From Darksidea phi (taxonomy: Eukaryota > Ascomycota > Dothideomycetes > Pleosporales > Lentitheciaceae): a stretch of 64,000 bases of DNA. Location: positions 248,001 to 312,000 of the forward strand of contig JASJFT010000011.1 of the NCBI GenBank assembly GCA_030770425.1. Direction: 5' to 3'. Below the pieces are notes generated by a model. It was given only the letters and a program-made list of their open reading frames with translations. It had not been told where the DNA came from and ran no database searches. Of this stretch, positions 34,414 through 44,397 are shown piece by piece (the first letter of the stretch is position 1; each line of letters starts with the position of its first letter). The translations under genes were made by a program, and so were the position numbers.

Positions 34414-34660
34414 GCGCATGCCAGTCTGGATGAGTAGAGAAGTGGGGACGAGAGGCCAGGATGGTGCCGACGTGTATATAATTGGATACCCCATAGTAAT
34501 GATCACCACGCACGTGCCTTCTGCAACTCTTTTGATCCTAGCTTGTCAGTGCATGTACCTCCAAATGTGATAAGTATCGACTACCTATTCGTCACCAATA
34601 CTCTTTCGAATTTCGTTCAAAGCTTAATCACTTGTCATTCATCTCCTCTCCATCAACCAC
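34414..34660. other. Convergent 3' flank between NLP and DUF1593 genes
   Basis: About 250 bp holding both terminators; no specific signal was identified. Confidence 0.4.
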
Positions 34661-36166
34661 TCAGGTATGGGCAGCTACAACATCCCCAATGGCTTCAGCG
34701 CTTTCCCTACCACCCTTCAACTCCTTATTCGTCGCCTGAATAAGGACCCTCCGATACGTAGTCAACGGCCACCCACTCCCATTGCCCGAACTAGTCACCT
34801 CCAGTATAAGATGCAGCAACTGTCCTTTCGCGACCGCCTTTCTACTCGTCAACTCCACAGCGCACTTCTCCGCCGCCGGTAGCGTGACTTCAATTTTCTT
34901 GTTCATCTCGTCGAGGGGTTTGATGTTCAAATCAGCGACTTCAGCGTCGACGCACCATTGTGTAGCACTCGGCTCTTTGTAATGCCACCATCTGAACATT
35001 AGCGTATGGTTTCCGTCGGGGTCGTAGGTCGTAGACGCGTCTAGAGTGATCGACTCGCCGGCTTCCGCTTCCAGACGTAGTGGGTGCAGACCAGTGTCAT
35101 TGTTGACGGAGATGACAGGGTGGTGGTCCGCTTCGCTGAAGGTAGGCGACATGCTCCACTTTATGCGCGTCGCGAAGTCGTTTTGGAAAGCGTCGCGCCA
35201 GCGCCAGATGGTGGCGTGGTTGGATGTGTGTGTGCGGCCGTCGGCACCGATGACGCGGTCCACGGCGTCGCTGTAGTGGTTGCTGTTCAGACCCGAAGCC
35301 GAGATGTCTGTGCGAGCGTACCGACCTCCCCAGGACCCGTAATCTGGCGATTCGGGAACGCCAAGCCCGTTTTGAATCAGGTAGAGAAATGTTGGTGTGT
35401 CGCCTTCAGGGATGAACATGTAGTCTGGATATGCCGAGCCGAGAGGTCCGACTTGAATATTCTCCTTGATCCAACTCTTTTCCATCTTGCTGAAATCCGG
35501 ACCGCCATGGTCAAAGCCGTAGTATTTGTCCCCACTAATGCCCGTCCAAGCAGCCAACCCGTATTGATTCCAACCATGGACAGAAGCAATGTAGAAGATG
35601 TCTGGGAAACTATTGCGGATCCACGCACCCGTGTCGTCCTGATCGGAGATGGCGTAAACGCGGAGGCGGGAGAGCAGACGCTGCGAGTCTTCGGGGGAAA
35701 ATGCTTGGTCGATTTTGAGGAGCGTTTGCGCGAGTGTGTTCGTGCCACCCCAGCAGAGCACCCACAGCGGCTGCCGACTCGGCGCAAGAATGCGGTCGTA
35801 CAAGAGCTGGCCGCCCTCCGAGAGCGGTATGTCGTCGCCCAGGGCAGTCATACCGTATGTCTCGGCGCCTTTCCTTATCAATGCCCTCATGTCCTCTGCT
35901 GAGGGGTATGGGTGGTCGGGATGTACATGGGCGTTTAGGTTGTCGACGGCGTTGGCGTATGCGTCGATTACTTTGTGCATGTCTTGCGGGCAGATTTTGT
36001 TCTTCATCCATGTCGAGGTGCAGGCTACGAGGCCTTCTGTCGTGAACTGATTGGCGTAGAGGAGGTAGCGACATAGCGATTCAGCGTCGTCGGGATCGTT
36101 GGATATGTCGCTCAGGATGAAGACGCGGGGTTTGGTGGAGAAGGTTTGCAATCTTTTGTTTGCCAT
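34661..36166 (-). CDS. DUF1593 (nucleoside-hydrolase-like) protein
   Basis: An intronless gene of 501 residues starting at the ATG at 36166. The N-terminal domain opens with RVFILSDISNDPDDAESL, the Asp-rich calcium site pattern of the nucleoside-hydrolase fold as seen in DUF1593, and continues through VLCWGGTNTLAQ and RVYAISDQDD. From about residue 330 a beta-sandwich, Ig-like C-terminal domain (ESITLDASTTYDPDGN, FRWWHYKEPS) follows, the usual DUF1593 partner. No signal peptide is evident, although some relatives are annotated as cellulose-binding and secreted. The substrate is unknown; a glycoside or nucleoside is expected from the fold. Confidence 0.88.
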   Translation of the reverse strand: MANKRLQTFSTKPRVFILSDISNDPDDAESLCRYLLYANQFTTEGLVACTSTWMKNKICPQDMHKVIDAYANAVDNLNAHVHPDHPYPSAEDMRALIRKGAETYGMTALGDDIPLSEGGQLLYDRILAPSRQPLWVLCWGGTNTLAQTLLKIDQAFSPEDSQRLLSRLRVYAISDQDDTGAWIRNSFPDIFYIASVHGWNQYGLAAWTGISGDKYYGFDHGGPDFSKMEKSWIKENIQVGPLGSAYPDYMFIPEGDTPTFLYLIQNGLGVPESPDYGSWGGRYARTDISASGLNSNHYSDAVDRVIGADGRTHTSNHATIWRWRDAFQNDFATRIKWSMSPTFSEADHHPVISVNNDTGLHPLRLEAEAGESITLDASTTYDPDGNHTLMFRWWHYKEPSATQWCVDAEVADLNIKPLDEMNKKIEVTLPAAEKCAVELTSRKAVAKGQLLHLILEVTSSGNGSGWPLTTYRRVLIQATNKELKGGRESAEAIGDVVAAHT

Positions 36167-36548
36167 GGTGTGTAGTCGTGTGCTAGCTTGGATGCAAGTG
36201 ATGATGATGGGCAGCGTGGACGACGAGGTCGGAGACGTCGACGTCGGGACGCGGAGGTTGTAGTCGCTTCATGTGTGGAAATGTGGTGGTTGGCGTGGTT
36301 GTTACACAGGCGTCCCAAAGGATGTTGTCCGAGGATTAGCCTTTGGTGTGTGTGCATGCAAAGGACGAAAACGAGAGGTGTAGGCTCCATTTCGGTATCG
36401 GGTAGTCTTGCCGTTCGTGGTGGTCCGTGGTTCCATCACGCATTGTTCAACCACATGTGCATTGCATGCATTGTCTAACCACGTATGCATTCAAATGCCT
36501 ACTGCGTCTACACAAATTGTACCACGACCGAAAAAAGCTACATCGATC
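36167..36548. other. Intergenic region
   Basis: Promoter of the DUF1593 gene and 3' flank of the coiled-coil gene. Two similar phrases built on CCACATGTGCATTG and CCACGTATGCATTC lie near 36451-36491. Confidence 0.4.
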
Positions 36549-37670
36549 TCATGCCGCATAAGCGGGCGGCGCCTCTCCCGCCGCTTCGTCGCCATGCCCC
36601 CCCTGGCTCGTAACCTGTTCTCCCCCAACAACCCTCCTAAAAGCATCCTGCCTCGCCTTCTGCAGCGCAACCCTCGCCTCTCTAACACTTCCATCCGCTT
36701 GCTTGAGTGCCGCAATCATATCTTTCTCCTTCCCTTCCTGTTGCCTCACTAGCTGTCCGCACTTGTTCCCTGCACGATCAATCTGCGCCTTGCTGGCCTT
36801 GACCTTGTCATGCATCTCTATATCCGAGAAGATGTTGTCGAAAACCACGTCCCCCCAGATGCTTCCACTCGCGATATTCATAGGTCCCAAATCACCAATG
36901 TGCGGCGCGATTTGCTGCAACTGCTGCTGGTGCATCCGGACCTGCGAGATGGATGATTCAGCGCGCTCGAGATAATTGCGCTTCTGCATCGAGGCGTAGG
37001 TACCGCCGCCGAAGAGGTCCATCTGGCTCATCGAGTGCGCATTGTTCAAGAACTTCTTCGCTTCACTAAGTTTGGTGGAAATCTGGCGCAGGAGGAAGAG
37101 CATATGTTTCTCTTTCTCGAGAGCGATGTTGACGTTTTGCACATGCTGATTCGCGGCATGACAGGCAGCTTCCTTCTGGTCTTCTTCGGGGAAGCCGGGC
37201 GTATGGCCTGCAAATATGGAGTCGTAGAGCGCATCGAGGTCGCGTTGGAGGGAGTCGTGGCGCTGAGCTTGCGTTTCGTACTGCTGCTTCGTGGCCTCAC
37301 CCTCAGCCTTCAGCTGCCTGATATATGCCAGCTCATCCTCGGCCGTCTTCTGCTCTTGAATCGCGTCAAAATACTCCCTCTCCTCCTTGGCGGCCTTCTC
37401 CGCGAACTTCTCCTTCCGACCGCTAGCTTTATGCGCGAAGCGGCGGAAGGTTGACTCGGAGTACTTCCTGTGGTCCTTCAATTCGGACGCAGTTGCCATT
37501 TTGAGGCCGGCAACGTGCCTTTCGGTCTTTTTGAGTTGTGCATCGAGGTCGTTGAGATATTGAATTTGCTGATAGAGCTGTGAAGGCGCGGAATCCGTTT
37601 CGTGGAGGCCTTCGAGGAGCTCGGCGTTGCGCGCGGCTGCGTCTTGGATCTTTTGTTGCACGGATGTCAT
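36549..37670 (-). CDS. Long coiled-coil protein, conserved in filamentous fungi
   Basis: An intronless gene of 373 residues from the ATG at 37670. Almost the whole chain is predicted coiled coil: heptad-like Leu/Ala/Gln-rich helices at about 15-60, 85-150, 165-215 and 290-345. A Gly/Ala/Ile-rich middle (DLGPMNIASGSIWGDVVFD) marks a break. The C-terminus ends in PPAYAA, a possible PPxY-type WW-domain ligand. No signal peptide or membrane span is seen. I recall such proteins as conserved unnamed families in Pezizomycotina, with a layout reminiscent of membrane-remodelling or eisosome-like helical proteins, but no specific role can be assigned. Confidence 0.85.
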   Translation of the reverse strand: MTSVQQKIQDAAARNAELLEGLHETDSAPSQLYQQIQYLNDLDAQLKKTERHVAGLKMATASELKDHRKYSESTFRRFAHKASGRKEKFAEKAAKEEREYFDAIQEQKTAEDELAYIRQLKAEGEATKQQYETQAQRHDSLQRDLDALYDSIFAGHTPGFPEEDQKEAACHAANQHVQNVNIALEKEKHMLFLLRQISTKLSEAKKFLNNAHSMSQMDLFGGGTYASMQKRNYLERAESSISQVRMHQQQLQQIAPHIGDLGPMNIASGSIWGDVVFDNIFSDIEMHDKVKASKAQIDRAGNKCGQLVRQQEGKEKDMIAALKQADGSVREARVALQKARQDAFRRVVGGEQVTSQGGHGDEAAGEAPPAYAA

Positions 37671-39057
37671 GGTATAGTATAACCGTGTGTTTATGTTGGC
37701 GTATAGGTGGAAAAGTTATAGTGAGTACACGGATGCTGCAGCCTAGTGTTTGTATCTGCAAACCTGAGGCAGACTCAACACAGCCACAGCCACAGCCTCG
37801 TTCACTCAGCAAGAGCGTGTGGCGTGTGGCGTTTCGGTACCTAGCACAGCCACGCCCCGAAGATCCTCAAAGTACGTGTACGGGACCAGCCTGTTCTTTC
37901 CCATGATCGCTGAGAGTAGTTGCATCATGCGCACGTTATGTAGGTACAATTATAATATGTTTCCGTACTGTCGCCTCCCCCCTGGTACCGTCATAAGCCT
38001 TGCTTCGCGATGGCCGTCATTGGTACCCAAGACGTCGCCGAAGCCCGAGCAAGGCCATGTTCGAGCTCAATGTGTAGTTCTGAATAACCCATATGCAACC
38101 GGACATTGCGAACATCAACAACACATTGGCATTTACAGTGGATAAAGCGGGGTGTATCTGTTAGATTTGGAATATTCTCTTCAATTCCTTTCCTATCTAA
38201 GGAGCCGATTGATCCTTAAGTCCCTCATAATCCTATGGCTGCATGTTCCGTCGACGTTCACAAGCCCTACGTTGCCTCCTCTTCCTGCATGTCGTCACAT
38301 ACAAGTGAGGCTACGTCAAGCTACCAAAGGAATCATCTAGCGCTGAAGACGTACGCTAATAGACGGATGATCAACATTCGGCTGCGTGCTTGGCATGCCG
38401 CCAAACTGGGATTGAACAGCACAGAAGCTATTTCGATCAGGTGCGAGTTGTCTGCGATAGCACTAGGCACTTTGCGCACGAGCTGCTTTCCAAATCGTTA
38501 ATCACATTTAGCTCAGAATCGGGACCCTCGATTGGAAACACCGCTGTGATACCACTCCTTACGTCTGCTATCCAAACGGCCACGAAAGCATTACGGCGCC
38601 GATCGTCATCCCATCGAACTAAGGCCTCTCAAACCTCGGCCGCAGCATAGCACCGCCCCGTTGTAATCCTCGGTAAAGCTTGAGAGACAGACGACATGAA
38701 AGGAAGGTGATTGACGAAGAAACTTGATGAGGTACAAATGTGTGTTGCAGTGGTGGGGAAGGAGGAGCTGTGCATGCTTGAAGATTAAGATGGTTGGCAT
38801 TGGCTTGGAGGCGGGAGCTGATAGTGATCTGGACGAAGCCTTTGCTGAGAAGGACGATGATCTGTAGGGATGGGGGTTTAGCAAGATGTTCAAGCGGTGA
38901 GGGAAGCGATGAAAGTATCAAGCAAAAGTATTTTCAGTTCAGACAGGTCCTCCTGTATCATCCCAACTCACTATCCCGCAAAGCGCATTCGTTACTGACA
39001 ACCAGAGTATTCTAGTCCACAACATCCAACCTGCTCCCTTCGCTGCCAGATGCCCCG
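37671..39057. other. Gene-free stretch
   Basis: 1.4 kb between two minus-strand genes. The overlapping frames at 38606-38921 lack coding character, and no repeats were noticed. Confidence 0.5.
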
Positions 39058-40611
39058 CTACTTCTTCCCTTGCTCCAAAGACCAAGCAATGGAACTAAAG
39101 AACGCACCCACTACGTCCTCCTCCTCCATCCGCCCTAAGACCACCGCCCGAAAAATCACACAGGACTGATCGCACACATACTCCGCGCAAGAGTGTCCTG
39201 AGCTGTTCTGTCCTGTTCCCTCCTCTCCCATCGTATACAATTCATCGTACCCCCGCATTTTTCGGCATTTGTTGCAAGCCGGAACAGGTTCTAGGTCCCC
39301 TTTGTAGGCTTGCGATTTATGAAGGCGCATGTTCATTTCCGGATGGCGTTGTTCTTCGTCGCATGCAAGCTTCATCCAGCCATCCGTGAGCACACGTTGG
39401 TTGCGGAGCTTACGGAGGCAAGTTCGCACAGGCCCGTCTGCCAATTGTTCCAGCGTCGCACCGGTAGTGGCACAGAGGAAGCAGACGTGGTAGACTGCCG
39501 GATGCCTCCATGCGGGTTCGTAAATGCGGCGCTCTCCATCCAGTTCCCATACTTGCCTCTTTGGATTGGGTGGAGGCTTCGGAAGCCACTCGCGGAGTTG
39601 ATTCATGCCCTTTTCCATCTCTTCTGCGAGCTTGCCCCAGACCTTTGAAGGGGTTCTCGCATCCGCGGAGTCTATAGCGTGGTTAGCACAGCAAATCCGA
39701 ATTAATTGATAAGGGGGTAGCGCACCTTTGACTTTTCCAGAGAATAGAGAATAGGGAATAGAGAACAGAGAACGGAGAGCAGAGAATAGAGAATTGAGAA
39801 TCGAGGATTTGACTTTTCCTTTGCCCTTTCCTTTGCCCTTTCCTTTGCCTTGTTTTTTGGCTTGCTTTTGGCCGGCTTGTTCTTTGACGACTTGATCTTT
39901 GAACGCCTTGTCACGAATTGCCCTGCTATGCAGCCCCACTAGAAGCTCTCTTGGACCCTGCAGAGGAACTTTGCCGACCTTCTCGTGGATGTTCGTGGGA
40001 AACCATGGATGAGGAATGAGTTCCCAGGCTTCCGCTGTGGCCTGCCAGCTCTGTAACCCAATCTCCGCCTCCTGTTTTGCTCTTTTGATCAGCTCATGAA
40101 ATTCCCATTCGTCTTGACCGTATGGGCCGATGTCCTTGTCGAAAGTTATAGAGTGCGTTACGGCTTCCGTGTCCGTGGGTAGAGCATCGTCAAGTCCCTG
40201 CTCAATGGTTTCGGGGGGTGCTATGCAGAACTGCTCGAGTTGCCAACGATGGCGCAACATGTATTTTCGCTGCACATCTGTGTTGCACTTCTGTTAAAAA
40301 CGATTCAAGGACTAGGACCTCTTCACATGCATGGGAAGAAAGGGAAGAATGCGCGAAATACCTTTTAGATACTTCAGTTTTCCGGTCACTTCTTTGAACG
40401 CAACCAGATCATCTGCGAGATCTTCGACCCAAGTGGCGATGTTGCCGAGCCATATTGCCACTTCGATCTCCACCCATTTCGTCTCAATCTCTCTGTCCCC
40501 CAGTAGAATGCCTATGTAGGTTCTCTTGCCGTCTTCTAGAACGTAGCGAGCCTGCAGCTTGGATAGCACGGGCAACCAGTCAGCGGTCATCAAGGTGCAC
40601 ACTGCGCCCAT
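39058..40611 (-). CDS. Hypothetical protein with simple-repeat insertion and Cys-rich C-terminus
   Basis: Three exons (40611-40362, 40277-39726, 39671-39058) give 471 residues; introns are 83 and 54 bp. The first exon is a helical acidic segment (VEIEVAIWLGNIATWVEDLA). The middle has a (GK)n tract followed by a stretch encoded by AGAGAAT-type simple repeats (LFSALRSLFSIPYSLFSG). The last exon contains scattered Cys pairs (CFLC, CNKC, and CAEYVC) that could bind zinc. No family is recognised. Four 24-bp repeats lie directly upstream of the ATG. The first intron's acceptor is chosen because only CACAG before ATGTGCAG keeps the frame. Confidence 0.65.
39736..39806 (-). repeat. Heptamer-like minisatellite inside a coding exon
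   Basis: About ten imperfect copies of AGAGAAT/AGAGAAC/GGGAATA-type words lie in tandem, next to a 12-bp-period CCTTTGCCCTTT tract (39815-39850) that encodes the (GK)n run. Both lie within exon 2 without breaking the frame. Confidence 0.8.
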
Positions 40612-40618
40612 GATGATA

Positions 40619-40710
40619 GAAGGTATGAGTACAAGATGGAGAGAAGGTATGAGTGCAAGATGGAGAGAAGGTATGAGTACAAGACGGAGAGAAGGTATGA
40701 GTACAGGAAG
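40619..40710. repeat. 24-bp tandem repeat, about 3.8 copies
   Basis: Units of GAAGGTATGAGTACAAGATG followed by GAGA start at 40619, 40643, 40667 and 40691, with single-base differences. The array begins 8 bp upstream of the minus-strand ATG at 40611, so it lies in that gene's 5' UTR or promoter. Confidence 0.9.
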
Positions 40711-40785
40711 AGAAGAAGAGTCCGAGACCTACGAATTATTTGTAGTAATTCCTAGTCTGAAGGAGCACAAGGCTTTGCTCTTTGC

Positions 40786-41262
40786 AAGCGGCGAGATGGC
40801 AAACCAGAATGCAAGGATCCATTTGCGCAGGCTAGGTTTCGCATGCAGCTCGATCACTCCTCCGGGTAGTTGCAAAAACTTCCGGTGAATCCATCCAACT
40901 TGTCTCTGATATCAAGTAGGTACCCGCTTGGCCGCGGGTTCCCGCATACGGCGAGATGGCAAATAAGACTGCAAGAATCCATTTGCGCAGGCTAGCTTTG
41001 CATACAACCCTCATTTGCAGTTCTGCGATGACTCCTCCATGTAGTTAGTTCCGGTGAATTCATTCAACTTTCTTAGACATTCAATAGCTACCCGCTGGGC
41101 CGCGGGTTCCCGCATACGGTGAGTTGGCAAATAAGACTGCAAGAATCCATTTGCGCAGGCTAGCTTGCATACAACCCTCATTTGCCGTTCTGCGATGACT
41201 CCTCCGTGTAGTTAGTTCCGGTGAATTCATTCAACTTTCTTAGACATCAAGTAGCTACCCGC
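40786..41262. repeat. 160-168-bp tandem repeat, three copies
   Basis: The phrase GCGAGATGGCAAA (or GTGAGTTGGCAAA) recurs at 40791, 40951 and 41119, each followed by AAGACTGCAAGAATCCATTT-like sequence, TTTGCGCAGGCTAG, GATGACTCCTCC and TTCCGGTGAATTCATTCAAC. Copies 2 and 3 are very similar; copy 1 is more diverged. Each unit also has TACCCGCTTGGCCGCGGGTT, a GC-rich near-palindrome. No gene is present. Confidence 0.9.
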
Positions 41263-42346
41263 TTGGCTGCGGGCTCGTGCTTGCGGCTTGCAGCGTGCCA
41301 TAACTTCACCCAAATGCGAAGCAAAATTCGGCCGAGCACTTTGGAAACAGCAGGCAGAATCCCAGTAGCAATAAATGTAGAAGTAGGTCTTTGCAACCAT
41401 CAAATCATAACACTGTCGACTCCGTGTACCGAAGCATGTGTAGAAACGCTTGCTCTAAGGTTTTCCGTCTCATGTTTGTGTGCAACTTGGTTTCTTTACT
41501 GATGATGTTTGCCCCAGCCCCGTTTTGTTTTCCCAAATCGTAAACCGTCGGCCCAGTGTAACAGTGTATGTGTAGTCCCGTCTCGCGTCTGCGTGCCACA
41601 CTGTCACGGGCGGTCGGACTGGGCCGCGGTTTACCGCCTTTTTCGCATTGTTGCCTTACCGACTTTTTAGCATTGTTTCCTTACCGACTTTTTCGCGCTT
41701 TTCCCTTCATATCGCCAGCTCGACATTGTGCTACATCGAATGAGTAGCAGCCATCGCGTTGTCAAACTCGCGGAATAACCCGAAAAAGTGACAGGACAGC
41801 TATTTCGTCCCGAATACCTGGAAACGCAAGAAGGTTGTTGAAACCAAAGGGGGCTGCAGTCGTTGCCTGAGGCTTACGTCACGGCATGACTGCGAAGGCA
41901 ACGGCCCGAGCCTCATGAAAGAGGGTGTGCCGTATGCCGGACATTGTGCGACATTGTGCGACATTGTACGTACCTAGCGATTCTCATACCTAGAGTGAAG
42001 CAGCAATACCTCTTCATTCCGCTCTGCCGCATTACTTGTCAAGGAGACTATTGCCTCCTGTTGTCAACTTGTATTTCCTTCACAATGGCTGCATCTGTAA
42101 AAGGGCATAAATACGCATCACCAGACGTTCTACTGTGTTTTGTGCGGACATTCAAAAGAGACTCCCACTCTAAAAATCCAACCCAAATACCTCACCCCCA
42201 CGTGCATCATCCGTCAATAATTCTGGAAGCAGTGTCTCACCCTGCGAATCGCGCATAAGGGAGACATCCGACCGCGGCAAGAGAGTATTTCTTCACCCCA
42301 AGAGAGCATCCTGCCCACTCTAAGCCGACCACCCATCCCCAGCGCA
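41263..42346. other. Intergenic stretch with short repeats
   Basis: Contains two to three copies of CCTTACCGACTTTTTNGC (41650-41700), the dispersed repeat at 41734-41840, and an 11-bp triplet GACATTGTGC (41940-41970). No gene is supported before 42347. Confidence 0.5.
41734..41840 (+). repeat. Dispersed repeat, copy 1
   Basis: Shares AGCCATCGCGTTGTCAAACT, TTCGTCCCGAATACCT and GAAACGCAAG in the same order and orientation with 56562-56664. Flanks differ, so this is a short dispersed element or a relic. Confidence 0.8.
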
Positions 42347-43672
42347 ATGTCCGCATCAAAAGTAGACCGCGAACTTTTTAATGAACTTCTGTACTGCTGG
42401 AACTACACCCGATATAGAGAGTACACTATCAATAGGGGGTTAATGCATATGTCCCCAGCGTGGTTTGAGTTCCAGAAGAACGTCGATGACGAACTTGATC
42501 AGATCTTCTCGCAAAGAGAATCAATCGGCATATTCGGCTACGAAAATTATGAAAAATTGCTCGAAGGGACCACCTCGACGTTTGTCAAGGACTTGGATTA
42601 TTCAGACTTTCTCAGGTGGATGCATTCCAAGTTCTGGCCTATAGTGGAATGCATGGACAAGGATGCGAAACTGAGTCTCGCTGATGCTTGCAAGAAGCTT
42701 TGGCTCACTGTTCCTGCACAAGACATCTTCGAACATTGGAAGAACTATGATCCACCTGGATCGGAGCCGCCGAGGCCTAAACGCATGGCCTCGCGTATCA
42801 TGACTTCGTTTGCTCAGTTCAAGAGCGCAATGTGGTGGAGAGAAGTAAGTCTTTGGAAGCATAGAAGCGACGAAAAGCCACCCATCATTGTTCCAATTGC
42901 GCTCGGCCAGCCCGCTGGTACAGAGGTCAAGTTCCGGCTCTGCATGAATGAAAACCGCAACTGCCGCTGGCTAGCTCCAAAAGCCGTAAGAGGTAGCTAC
43001 CCAGGGGTTGAGTGCGATGGCGAAGAAGATATCAACGATGAATACCACCGGTCCTTGTGGGCCAATGACCCGAACGATCACTCTGAGGACAGACTCTTCG
43101 TCCTCGGCAACCTCCAATGCGAGGAAGATTCCAGCTCATCCACGTTCAATGAATTGTTTGCCGGTTACCAGCTTGGATACCTAGAGTGCATGAAGGTAGA
43201 TGGTGGGGGGTGGGAAAAGACCAACCTTGCAGCCGTACTGCGGAAGCAATGTTTGCATCCACAAACTTCAGGTCAACTCTACGTTATCGACGAAGAAAAG
43301 CTTGCAGGCAAGGAGCATCTCAAGAGGAAGGCTGGTACTCTCTCTGATATCATACGCACCATCTTTGAAAAGCTTGCAGGCAAGGAGCATCTCAAGAGGA
43401 AGGCTGGTACTCTCTCCGATATCATACGCACCATCTTTGAAGGTCGAGTCTGGATCAATGTGGATGAAGAAAATGATTATCACCTCGAGAATGCCGCCGA
43501 AGACGGCTTGGTCAAAGATAATATGGGATCGATTGAGGCGTACCGAGCGGAGTCAACTATTCCCTATATTAAGCGATGGCACCCTAATCAGGAGCCTAGG
43601 TCCGAATGGGACAGGGAGCAATATGGATGGGTAACTAAAAGAGAGCGTCGTGGCTCTAGAAGTAGCTTGTGA
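42347..43672 (+). CDS. Hypothetical protein with a recent 72-bp internal duplication
   Basis: An intronless gene of 441 residues from the ATG at 42347. The chain is acidic and aromatic-rich, with no signal peptide, membrane span or familiar domain; segments such as SRIMTSFAQFKSAMWWREV and LFAGYQLGYLECMKV look like ordinary globular protein. Codons about 318-365 hold two 24-residue units beginning EKLAGKEHLKRKAG and ending DIIRTIF that differ by one base. The C-terminus is charged (KRERRGSRSSL). Upstream and downstream sequence is repeat-rich, which suggests a lineage-specific gene. Confidence 0.7.
   Translation: MSASKVDRELFNELLYCWNYTRYREYTINRGLMHMSPAWFEFQKNVDDELDQIFSQRESIGIFGYENYEKLLEGTTSTFVKDLDYSDFLRWMHSKFWPIVECMDKDAKLSLADACKKLWLTVPAQDIFEHWKNYDPPGSEPPRPKRMASRIMTSFAQFKSAMWWREVSLWKHRSDEKPPIIVPIALGQPAGTEVKFRLCMNENRNCRWLAPKAVRGSYPGVECDGEEDINDEYHRSLWANDPNDHSEDRLFVLGNLQCEEDSSSSTFNELFAGYQLGYLECMKVDGGGWEKTNLAAVLRKQCLHPQTSGQLYVIDEEKLAGKEHLKRKAGTLSDIIRTIFEKLAGKEHLKRKAGTLSDIIRTIFEGRVWINVDEENDYHLENAAEDGLVKDNMGSIEAYRAESTIPYIKRWHPNQEPRSEWDREQYGWVTKRERRGSRSSL
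43304..43447 (+). repeat. Two in-frame 72-bp tandem units
   Basis: Two consecutive 72-bp units, each opening GAAAAGCTTGCAGGCAAGGA and ending CACCATCTTT; only a C/T difference at the TCTCTCT/TCTCTCC position was noticed, so the duplication is young. Confidence 0.9.
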
Positions 43673-44397
43673 AATGGTACTCGACAGATGAAAGTGCATG
43701 TATGATGCTCAATAGGTAATGCTCGGTGCATGATGCTCCGTAGATGCAGCAAAGCGAGTGAACTGTTCCAGAATGGTTAAACAAGACTTGATACTGCGTA
43801 AAGTGCTTTGGTATAGTAGAGAAAGAACCTTAGTTAGGGGAACGGCTTAAGATTAGAGATATCAAAACAACAGGTGTACGAAAGGATTTAAGGCTATTGT
43901 CAACTGGTCTAAATGTTTGGATTTTCTGGCGCTATGAGTAATACATGACACCCAAAAGTACATTATAGCAGCACTGAAGAAAGTTCTTTGGTACAGTTCT
44001 CCAATGACAACGAGTTTGCGGTAACCAATGGTGCAAAAGATCGAGCAGTGAACGAATTTATGACATCATCGTTTCGAGAACATCATCCATGTGCTAAAGA
44101 ACACTATCATTTCAGATTGAAGTTTGACCTTGAAGCAATAGTGAATGAACTTCCTGAAGAGTGCATCAAAGTTCTACCCGTAAGACATGTGTGTGTGAGT
44201 TCCTCGTTTACCGCCTTTCCAACCTCCACATCGCATAGGGGAAGCTTATTGGTCCTGACATGGAAAGAAGAACTTGTATCAGTCCACCGAAAGCGTAAGC
44301 GACCTTGTGTATACAGTGACCCAATCTGCACATTGTCAAGTCAGCATAGCTTCCAACTACACCAACATTGCCATCATTTAAAAAACTTACTATCGAG
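43673..44397. other. Convergent intergenic region
   Basis: A plus-strand frame through 43988-44200 has protein-like composition (FMTSSFREHHPCAKEHYHF) but no ATG context or family. It may be a relic. Nothing else is seen. Confidence 0.35.

Noticed and set aside
35084..35902. 272-codon plus-strand frame
   Set aside because: Antisense to the DUF1593 gene; no start context or domain.
30850..37670. Possible biosynthetic gene cluster (phosphoesterase, EthD, DUF1593, coiled coil)
   Set aside because: No backbone synthase, regulator or tailoring enzymes are present; the genes look unrelated.
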